Of a DNA stretch of 38,332 nt, positions 32,329 to 38,332 are shown piece after piece. The DNA lies in contig CAXMSE010000012.1 of NCBI GenBank assembly GCA_964196195.1, forward strand, positions 1 to 38,332, given 5' to 3'. The notes under the pieces were generated by a model. The model made no database searches and was not told the origin of the DNA. It saw only the letters and a list, made by a program, of their open reading frames with translations. How positions within the stretch are numbered: the stretch's first letter is position 1; the number at the start of each line of letters is the position of its first letter. The DNA comes from OFTM10 sp964196195 (GTDB lineage: Bacteria > Actinomycetota > Acidimicrobiia > Acidimicrobiales > Aldehydirespiratoraceae). Both the position numbers and the translations under genes were made by a program.

Positions 32329-33672
32329 TTGTCCGAAATTCACGATCTACGGAGCTACATCAAAGCACTCGCGGAGGTGGGCCAACTAGCGCGCGTCGAG
32401 GCGCCGATCTCGCTCGAACATGAACTCGCCGACGTGGCCGCCACGCTGGCCCGAAATGATGTTGGCGCCGGCATGTTCGAGAATGTCACCGACAGCCCGT
32501 GGCCGATTTTTTGTGGCAGCGTCACCTCGCACCGTCGTGCCGCGGTGGCGCTGGGCTGCGAGACCAGCGAGATCATCGATGTGATGGAACGGGTTCTCGA
32601 TCCGGCCAATGGGATTGCTCCGGTTCGCGTTGATTCCGCCGCTTGGCACGACAACCATGTGGAAGGCGACGACGTCGATGTTTCGATGCTTCCGATACCC
32701 ACCCACAGCCGTGGGGATGGTGGGGCGTTCATAACCGGTGCTCTGACGGTGGCCAAGGACCCCATCTCGGGGCGAGGCAATCTCGGATACAACCGAATGC
32801 TGCGACTCGGACCCACCCGGTTCGGCTTCAATGTCAACGAATGGCGTGATGTCGGCACCTTCTGGAAGTCGCGCGACGATCCCGACGCGCCATTTCCGGT
32901 GGCGCTGGCGATCGGACTCGATCCTGCGCTCATGATCGCGGGCGGTGTGAAGACCCCCGCCGACGAACTGTTCATCGCGGGGGCGATTCGCGGCCGCGGG
33001 ATCGAGGTGTGTCGGGGACGCACGGTGGATGTCGACATTCCCGCCGCGGCCGAGATCGTGGTGGAAGGTCTGCTGCAGCCCGCCGTGCGCGAACTCGAGG
33101 GCCCGCTCGCCGAGTTTCACGGTTACCACGGCGAGGAGTGGAACAGCCCGACATTCGATGTCACCTCGATCTCGTGGCGCAACGACCCGATCTATCAAAC
33201 CATCATCCCGGGTTGGTACGAACACATCTACATCGGCAACGTGCTTCCTCGCGAACCCCTCCTGCGACGGTTCGTTCGCCATCTCGACAGCACGGCCGAT
33301 GTTCATATTCCGCCCTACGGCAACGGATTCATGGCCATCATCCAGATCGATCGGGACAACCCGGGTACCCCCAAGAACCTGGCCATGGCGGCCATGGCGG
33401 CCCACATCAACATTCGCAACGTGATCGTGATCGATCGTGATGTCGACATGTACGAGCCGTCGGAGATCCAGTGGGCGCTCACGAATCGGGTTCACTGGAA
33501 CGACGACATCTTCACCGTGGCCCATGCCCAGGGGCACGAGATGGACCCCACCGCCGACCAGCGGGGCGTGAGCACGAAGGTGGGGATCGATGCCACCTAT
33601 AAACGTGAACGGCGTGAGTACGGCGACCGGGTGTCGTATCCGCCGGTCGATCTCGCCGACTACCTCAGCTGA
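32329..33672 (+). CDS. ubiD: UbiD-family prenylated-FMN-dependent decarboxylase
   Basis: About 447 residues from the TTG at 32329 (GAGAGAGAAG upstream); the frame is open farther upstream but overlaps the divergent oxygenase. The Arg-Glu-Glu active-site set of UbiD/Fdc enzymes is visible: Arg156 (LGYNRML), Glu257 and Glu262 in EGPLAEFHGY, with the five-residue spacing seen in fungal Fdc1. The family reversibly decarboxylates unsaturated or aromatic acids using prenylated FMN made by UbiX, encoded next. The neighbours are catabolic rather than ubiquinone genes, so the substrate is likely an aromatic or heteroaromatic acid of the island pathway. The symbol denotes family, not ubiquinone synthesis. 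Confidence 0.9.
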   Translation: MSEIHDLRSYIKALAEVGQLARVEAPISLEHELADVAATLARNDVGAGMFENVTDSPWPIFCGSVTSHRRAAVALGCETSEIIDVMERVLDPANGIAPVRVDSAAWHDNHVEGDDVDVSMLPIPTHSRGDGGAFITGALTVAKDPISGRGNLGYNRMLRLGPTRFGFNVNEWRDVGTFWKSRDDPDAPFPVALAIGLDPALMIAGGVKTPADELFIAGAIRGRGIEVCRGRTVDVDIPAAAEIVVEGLLQPAVRELEGPLAEFHGYHGEEWNSPTFDVTSISWRNDPIYQTIIPGWYEHIYIGNVLPREPLLRRFVRHLDSTADVHIPPYGNGFMAIIQIDRDNPGTPKNLAMAAMAAHINIRNVIVIDRDVDMYEPSEIQWALTNRVHWNDDIFTVAHAQGHEMDPTADQRGVSTKVGIDATYKRERREYGDRVSYPPVDLADYLS

Positions 33673-34235
33673 TGCGCCGGATCGTCGTCGCCATGACCGG
33701 CGCGAGTGGTGCGATCTACGGCGTCCGCGCCCTCGAGTTGCTGGCCCAGGCTCCCGATGTTGAGACCCACCTCATCATGTCTGCACCGGCGAAGATCACC
33801 CTCGGGCTCGAGACTGAACTGTCGGTGCCGGAGGTGGAGGCAATGGCGGATCATGTTCACAGCTCGCGCGACATCGCCGCGCCGACGAGCAGTGGGTCGT
33901 TTCGCACCGCGGGGATGCTGGTTGCGCCGTGTTCCATCAAGTCGCTCTCGACGATCGCCAATTCGATGTCGGCCGACCTCATCACCCGCACCGCTGATGT
34001 GACGCTCAAGGAGCGGCGCCCCTTGGTTCTTATGGTGCGCGAGACGCCGTTCCACATCGGCCATCTGAGGCTCATGCAGCAGGCCGCCGAAGCCGGTGCG
34101 GTGATCTTCCCGCCCGTGCCGGCGTTCTACAACCATCCGAAATCACTCGACGATGTGGTTACCCACTCGGTCGGCCGGGCGCTCGAACATCTCGGGCTGG
34201 ATATCGCAGACCTCGATCGATGGCACGGGGGCTGA
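33672..34235 (+). CDS. ubiX: UbiX flavin prenyltransferase
   Basis: A 187-residue flavoprotein with the hallmark MTGASGAIYG near the N-terminus (8-17), the APCSIKSLSTIANSMSADLI block (about 89-108), RRPLVLMVRETPFH (115-128) and the C-terminal PPVPAFYNHPKSLDD (about 151-165). UbiX joins a dimethylallyl group to FMN to make the cofactor of UbiD. The ATG overlaps the UbiD stop by one base (TGATG), so enzyme and cofactor maker are produced together. It converges with the Mer-like gene at 34241, with five bases between. Confidence 0.95.
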   Translation: MRRIVVAMTGASGAIYGVRALELLAQAPDVETHLIMSAPAKITLGLETELSVPEVEAMADHVHSSRDIAAPTSSGSFRTAGMLVAPCSIKSLSTIANSMSADLITRTADVTLKERRPLVLMVRETPFHIGHLRLMQQAAEAGAVIFPPVPAFYNHPKSLDDVVTHSVGRALEHLGLDIADLDRWHGG

Positions 34236-34240
34236 TCGGC

Positions 34241-35227
34241 TCAGGGGCGAAACATCTCCGCGGTGCGCTCGATGAATCCGGCCGCTCCTTCAGGGTCGAG
34301 CACCGGCAACTGGAATTCATCGATGTCGTTGTCGGCCATCAGGGTGTGCAGCTCTTCGGCGCATTCGGCGGCCGTGCCGGCGATGATGAACGACGAAACC
34401 CATTCGGGGTCGACATGGCGGGCGGCGAGGCGGGGCCCGCCCTCGGCCAGAGCCGAGCGGAGGTTGGCGACATCCGCCTCGGTCATCCCGATGAGTTCTT
34501 TGACCGCGGGCGGCGAGTCGACAAGACGGAACGTCAGCTGAGAGCGAGCATCCTCGTACTCCTCATCGGTGAGGGCGATCATCGTGGAGTAGGTGATTAG
34601 GAAGGGCCGGGAGCCGGCGGCCTGTCTCAGGGCTTTGGCGTGCGAGCCGAGCAGGTCCTTGTGGATGTAGCTGAGGTTGAATCCATCGGCGACCTCGCCG
34701 CCAAGGGCGGTCATCTTCGGGCCGCGCCCCGCGACGATGATGTCGATATCGGGTCTTGCGTACTGGAGCTTGGCGTTGCGGAAAGAGAAGGCGTGGCCAT
34801 CGTGATCGACTCGATCACCGGCGAACAAGCGCCGGAGCACATGCACCATCTCAGCCACAGCGGTGAGTGGTCGGCGCCGCTCGATCGCCAGGGGATCGAG
34901 GGTGAGGCCACCGCCGGCCCCGATTCCCACGAAAGCCCGACCACCGCTGAACTCATCGAGCGATGCGATCGCGGCAGCCGTGGCTCCGGGATGACGAACG
35001 AAGGGGTTCGTTATGCCCGGGCCGAGGGGGATCGATGCGGTGCGGGCGGCAATGGCAGTGAGGGTGACGTAGACATCGCGGGTGACGAGTCCTTCGTCGT
35101 AGACCCAGCAACGGGCAAGGCCGAGATCGTCGGCCAGCACCGCCAGGTCGACGATGTCGGCCACGGGGCCCGCCGGCATGAGATTGACGGAAACAGGAAT
35201 CTGGTCCTGGCGGCCCGCGTCGTTCAC
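34241..35227 (-). CDS. Luciferase-like F420-dependent oxidoreductase, Mer-like, second copy
   Basis: About 328 residues from the GTG at 35227. The open frame runs to 35419, but this start gives an N-terminus matching the related protein at 18901. The pattern is again close to methylene-H4MPT reductase: VSVNLMPAGPVADIVDLAV, DDLGLARCWVYDEGL, LGPGITNPFVRHPGATAAAI and DEFSGGRAFVGIG. It keeps the LGPG-TNP-RHP series more fully than the first copy. It is a single-gene unit between UbiX and the phosphohistidine protein. It may use F420, or FMN as a monooxygenase; sequence alone does not decide. Confidence 0.85.
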   Translation of the reverse strand: MNDAGRQDQIPVSVNLMPAGPVADIVDLAVLADDLGLARCWVYDEGLVTRDVYVTLTAIAARTASIPLGPGITNPFVRHPGATAAAIASLDEFSGGRAFVGIGAGGGLTLDPLAIERRRPLTAVAEMVHVLRRLFAGDRVDHDGHAFSFRNAKLQYARPDIDIIVAGRGPKMTALGGEVADGFNLSYIHKDLLGSHAKALRQAAGSRPFLITYSTMIALTDEEYEDARSQLTFRLVDSPPAVKELIGMTEADVANLRSALAEGGPRLAARHVDPEWVSSFIIAGTAAECAEELHTLMADNDIDEFQLPVLDPEGAAGFIERTAEMFRP

Positions 35228-35343
35228 GTTCTGGAGCGTAGCGAGAAACGCGACCGGAGTCCCGCGGCCCAGCCGCTCACGGTGGCCTAGGGTGTCGATG
35301 CTCGGGGCGGCGTCGGTGTCGCCCTGCTCAATAGGGGGAAAAA

Positions 35344-36990
35344 ATGACGAAATGGGATCCACCGGCCCCGGGGCCATGGCAGCAGGACTCTGCCCACATG
35401 CCGGTGTCGCAATCAGCAAGTCTCCGAGAGCTGTATCCCGAGGGGTTCAACCGCGGGTTCACCGAGACGTTCAGTCGTTATGGCGTCCTGCTCGACCGGT
35501 TGGCCATGGCAGAGGTGAACGGGTTCACCTATCACCAACCCCAACCATTCGACATGCCCGGCCCCGATGGCCCGATGTCGGAAGAAGAGATAGGCGCCGA
35601 GTTCGGCCGCCGCCTCGAACTCGCGGCCAAGGCCTTCGATACGAAGTTGTGGCGTGAGGACCTCGCTCTCTGGGACAATGAGCTCAAGCCCTCGTCGATC
35701 GGCCGTCACCGTGAGTTCGGTGATGTCGAGCTCGGCGATCTCAGCAACGAACACTTATCGGACCATGTGGCGCGAGTGGCCGAAAACGTGTCGGCGATGG
35801 CGTATCAGCATCACAAGTTCAACGTCGCCGCAATTCTTCCCGTGGGCGACTTCGTCCTGCAGGCAGGAGGGATGACCGGCCGGCCGCCTACCAGCCTCCT
35901 CGCGGCGTTGGACGGGTACTCACCAATCTCGGGGATCATTCCCGACGACATGGAGCAGGCCCTCGAGTCGATCCGGGGAAGCGACACCGCTACAGCTCTG
36001 TGCCAGAACGACGGCGACCCGTCGGGTCGGCTCTCGGAACTCCGTGCGCTCCTGCCCGAGGTCGATGCCTACGTCCGATCGACGGGGTTTCGGCTCACGG
36101 ATGGCTTCGATGTGACCAACCCGACAGTCGGGGAGCGTCCGGAGTTGATCTTGGGCAAGTTCGCGTCGGCGCTCTCAGCCGATCCTCACCAAGCAACGGC
36201 ACGCGCCGACGCGTTCGCCGCGGATGTTCGGTCGGAGGTTCCCGACGAACAGAAGCAAGCGTTCGACGAGTTGTTGGCCGAGGCGCGATTGGTCTACCGA
36301 CTTCGCGATGAGCGAGGCATCTACTCGGACATGTCGGCGATCGGCCTACTTCGGCTGGCCTTGCTCGAGGTGGGCTTGCGCGCCGAGGCCGAGGGCAGGG
36401 TCGCTGATGCCGAGGCGGTCCTCGATGCGACCATCGAGGAGGCCATGGATTTGCTCGCCGGCAACGGCCCTGATCCGGGTGTCCTGTCCCAGCGAAGGGC
36501 TCGTCGCCTGCAATTGACGGTGGAGGGCGCTCCCAGACACCTCGGCCCACCCGCGCCTCATCCGCCCCCCGCCGACCAATTGCCCCCACCGCTGGCCCGG
36601 CTCATGTCCGCGGTCGGCTTCATCGTCGAGGGGATTCTCGGCGAGATGGACGAGCCTGCTGGCGACGAGGGCACCGTGATCGGAATTCCGGCCAGTACGG
36701 GCACCTGCGAGGGGTCGGCGAGGATCATCATGACCACCGACGACCTGATGATGTTGCAGCCGGGGGAGATCGTGGTGGCGCCCGCCACTAGTGAAGCGTT
36801 CAACTCGATGTTGCATCTGATGGCGGGCATCGTCACTGATCACGGCAGCTTTGCCTCCCATGCCGGAATCGTTGCTCGCGAGATGGGCTTCCCTGCCGTT
36901 GTCGGAACCGTCAATGCCACGTCGCGGATCAGGACCGGCGACACGATTCGTCTCGATGGTTCCGCCGGCGAGGTGTCGATCATCGGATGA
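35344..36990 (+). CDS. PEP-utilising/phosphohistidine-domain protein without ATP-grasp domain
   Basis: A 548-residue protein. The C-terminal 90 residues are the mobile phosphohistidine domain of the PEP synthase/PPDK superfamily: ASTGTCEGSARI, then LMAGIVTDHGSFASHAGIVA with the phosphorylatable His506, and MGFPAVVGT. The first 440 residues are largely helical and resemble the substrate-binding part of rifampin phosphotransferases and related enzymes. No ATP-grasp (PPDK_N) domain is seen, although such enzymes need one to charge the His. A separate subunit may supply it, as in phenylphosphate synthase, which precedes a UbiD-type carboxylase. The ATG follows GGGGGAAAAA. The MFS gene overlaps its stop (ATGA). 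Confidence 0.85.
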   Translation: MTKWDPPAPGPWQQDSAHMPVSQSASLRELYPEGFNRGFTETFSRYGVLLDRLAMAEVNGFTYHQPQPFDMPGPDGPMSEEEIGAEFGRRLELAAKAFDTKLWREDLALWDNELKPSSIGRHREFGDVELGDLSNEHLSDHVARVAENVSAMAYQHHKFNVAAILPVGDFVLQAGGMTGRPPTSLLAALDGYSPISGIIPDDMEQALESIRGSDTATALCQNDGDPSGRLSELRALLPEVDAYVRSTGFRLTDGFDVTNPTVGERPELILGKFASALSADPHQATARADAFAADVRSEVPDEQKQAFDELLAEARLVYRLRDERGIYSDMSAIGLLRLALLEVGLRAEAEGRVADAEAVLDATIEEAMDLLAGNGPDPGVLSQRRARRLQLTVEGAPRHLGPPAPHPPPADQLPPPLARLMSAVGFIVEGILGEMDEPAGDEGTVIGIPASTGTCEGSARIIMTTDDLMMLQPGEIVVAPATSEAFNSMLHLMAGIVTDHGSFASHAGIVAREMGFPAVVGTVNATSRIRTGDTIRLDGSAGEVSIIG

Positions 36991-38189
36991 CGGGTACAGA
37001 GCCGGCTGCCACCGCGGCCCCCCTCTCGAGATGGGGGGTGGTCGGGGTGGCTGCCGCAGTCGGCCTGGTTCCACTCAACTCCACCATGATCGCGGTGGCT
37101 CTGCCGACGATCGCCGACGATTTCGAGATCTCGGTGGGGCAGGCCAGCATCCTCATCACCGTCTATCTCGTGGCGATGCTGATCGGCCAACCTCTGGCGG
37201 GTCGACTCAGCGACCGGATAGGAGATCGCCGGTCGGTCAACATTGCTCTGGTCGGGTTCGCCATCTTGTCGGTGGCGTGCGCCACATCGGGCAGTTTCGG
37301 GGTTCTCGTGGCCTCTCGAGGCGGTCAAGCGGCCTTCGCCTCGGCTCTGGCGCCGAGCGTTCAATCGCTGCTGAGGTCCGGCACCGCGCTGCAGGAGCGG
37401 GGCCGGGTGTTCGGGATCCTCGGCTCGGTCCTTGGAGTCGGCGCGGCCAGTGGTCCGGTGGTCGGAGGTGTGCTGACCGAACTCTTCGGCTGGGAGGCGA
37501 TCTTCCTCGTGAACCTGCCTGTGGTTGCAGTTGCACTGGTGGTGTCCGTACGGCTGGGGGCGGTGGCCGGCGACCAGAGCGTTGAGCCTGTGGCCGTCGC
37601 ATCCGAAGGCAGGATCCTCAACCGGGTTTTCAACGCCTCGTTCTCGGCTCAGGCCCTGTCGACCTTGGCCCAATACACCCTCCTCCTGCTCACTCCGGTC
37701 ATTCTCACGGCTCGAGGGTGGGAATCGGGATCCATCGGGTTGGTGCTGTCGGCGCTGACCGTCGGGATGATCGTGTTCGGGCCGGCAGGGGGACGGGCCG
37801 GTGATCGGATGGGCCGGCGGCGTCCGATTCTGGGGGGTCTCGCGCTGGCGATGGCGGCCATGGCGAGCCTGCTGGTAGCCGGTGCCGATGTCGGCGCGGG
37901 CTTACTTGTCGCGATGCTGATCCTCTTCGGGATTGGCCTCGGCATCGCGGTTCCCAATTTCATGACCGCTGCGCTCGAATCGGTGCCCCAGTCCCGCACC
38001 GGATCGGCGGCCGGCGTGTTGTCGATGAGCCGGTACGTGGGCAGCATCACCACGAGTCTTGCGGTCACCGCATTCGTGGCGACCGATGCGGGCGGCTCCC
38101 GGATCCTGTTCGCCATGGCCACCGTGAGCATGGCGTTGGCCATGGTGGTGACGGTCTGGCTGCCTGGCCCCCCTAGGAGATCGCCTTAG
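36987..38189 (+). CDS. MFS transporter (drug:H+ antiporter-like)
   Basis: A 400-residue membrane protein with about 12 segments. Motif A of the major facilitator family is seen after segment 2 (GRLSDRIGDRRS, about 71-82), and a second copy between the halves (GGRAGDRMGRRRPI). Motif C-like glycine-rich GVGAASGPVVGGVL lies in segment 5, typical of exporters. It overlaps the phosphohistidine gene stop by four bases, so the pair may act together, perhaps exporting a modified or toxic compound. The stop codon overlaps that of the convergent gene. Confidence 0.9.
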   Translation: MTGTEPAATAAPLSRWGVVGVAAAVGLVPLNSTMIAVALPTIADDFEISVGQASILITVYLVAMLIGQPLAGRLSDRIGDRRSVNIALVGFAILSVACATSGSFGVLVASRGGQAAFASALAPSVQSLLRSGTALQERGRVFGILGSVLGVGAASGPVVGGVLTELFGWEAIFLVNLPVVAVALVVSVRLGAVAGDQSVEPVAVASEGRILNRVFNASFSAQALSTLAQYTLLLLTPVILTARGWESGSIGLVLSALTVGMIVFGPAGGRAGDRMGRRRPILGGLALAMAAMASLLVAGADVGAGLLVAMLILFGIGLGIAVPNFMTAALESVPQSRTGSAAGVLSMSRYVGSITTSLAVTAFVATDAGGSRILFAMATVSMALAMVVTVWLPGPPRRSP

Positions 38190-38332
38190 GCCCGGCCCGC
38201 CGCGGTCTCCTCTGCTCGGGTGCTTCCGGCGAGACGAATGAGATCCTCGTGCACCTCGAACCACACACTGTGCAGGCTGTCGACGATCGGCGAGGCGATG
38301 AATCGATGATCTCCGGCAAGCATGTGCTGCAT
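38186..38332 (-). CDS. Unrecognised protein, C-terminal end (rest outside window)
   Basis: An open minus-strand frame from the window edge to a TAA at 38186-38188, giving 48 residues (starting MQHMLAGDHRFIASPIVD). An ATG is exactly at the edge, so the true start is probably farther out. The segment is helical with charged residues (FEVHEDLIRLAGSTRAEE). The family is not recognisable from so little. Its stop overlaps the stop of the MFS gene. Confidence 0.5.
   Translation of the reverse strand: MQHMLAGDHRFIASPIVDSLHSVWFEVHEDLIRLAGSTRAEETAAGRA

Noticed and set aside
32386..33537. Long minus-strand frame antisense to UbiD
   Set aside because: It is a codon-bias shadow: the plus-strand frame has all UbiD motifs.

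Overview
The window is high-GC, densely packed bacterial DNA whose content fits an actinobacterium, most plausibly an uncultured member of the Acidimicrobiia or a relative. This placement is inference from the gene set: two luciferase-like proteins of the F420-dependent type, actinobacterial-style lipoproteins with Asp-rich tails, Thr-rich surface linkers, many GTG/TTG starts and many SDR oxidoreductases. I see no rRNA, tRNA, CRISPR array, insertion sequence or phage gene. No gap between genes exceeds about 220 bases.

Layout. (1) 1-381 is the end of an unrecognised gene. (2) 449-5950, minus strand, is a four-gene translationally coupled operon of unrecognised membrane or surface proteins. (3) 6165-7207 is a MaoC-type hydratase pair. 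(4) 7204-8651, minus strand, is a small hypothetical gene plus a LacI-family repressor behind two near-identical operator-like palindromes. (5) 8814-10367 is a membrane HD-GYP protein with an outside Ig-like domain, followed by a minus-strand metallophosphoesterase. (6) 11237-12391 is an iron alcohol dehydrogenase and 12448-13230 an SDR.

(7) The core operon, 13338-20600, is nine genes with overlapping or nearly touching ends: thiamine-diphosphate dehydrogenase E1 alpha and beta, a free-standing lipoyl protein, a separate E2 catalytic protein, an SDR, a homologue of methenyl-tetrahydromethanopterin cyclohydrolase (Mch), another SDR, a Mer-like F420-dependent protein and a third SDR. (8) 20676-22567 holds an XRE-cupin regulator, a pteridine-reductase-like SDR with His at the catalytic Tyr position, and a flavodoxin-like oxidoreductase. 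A second flavodoxin-like gene converges on it. (9) 23217-28831 holds an NMT1/THI5-like ABC transporter whose binding lipoprotein carries two tandem copies of the binding domain, followed by a Rieske oxygenase and a VOC protein. (10) 28839-32250, minus strand, encodes a 2-oxoglutarate/Fe(II)-type oxygenase and two tandem cytosine-deaminase-like amidohydrolases. (11) 32329-34235 is a UbiD decarboxylase with its UbiX prenyl-FMN synthase. (12) 34241-35227, minus strand, is a second Mer-like protein. (13) 35344-38189 is a phosphohistidine (PEP-utilising) protein without an ATP-grasp domain and an MFS exporter. The end of one more minus-strand gene closes the window.

Working together (inference): from about 11 kb to 38 kb this looks like a catabolic island for an imported organic compound, probably an N-heterocycle. 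The ABC system would import it; Rieske, 2OG and flavin-type enzymes would oxidise it; CodA-like enzymes would hydrolyse C-N bonds; UbiD would decarboxylate; and SDRs with the E1/E2 complex would feed fragments to central metabolism. The distinctive element is Mch with two Mer-like proteins and a PTR1-like SDR. This points either to a methanopterin-like C1 branch or to an enzyme set recruited for a pterin-like or cyclic-amidine substrate. The substrate is not identifiable from sequence alone.
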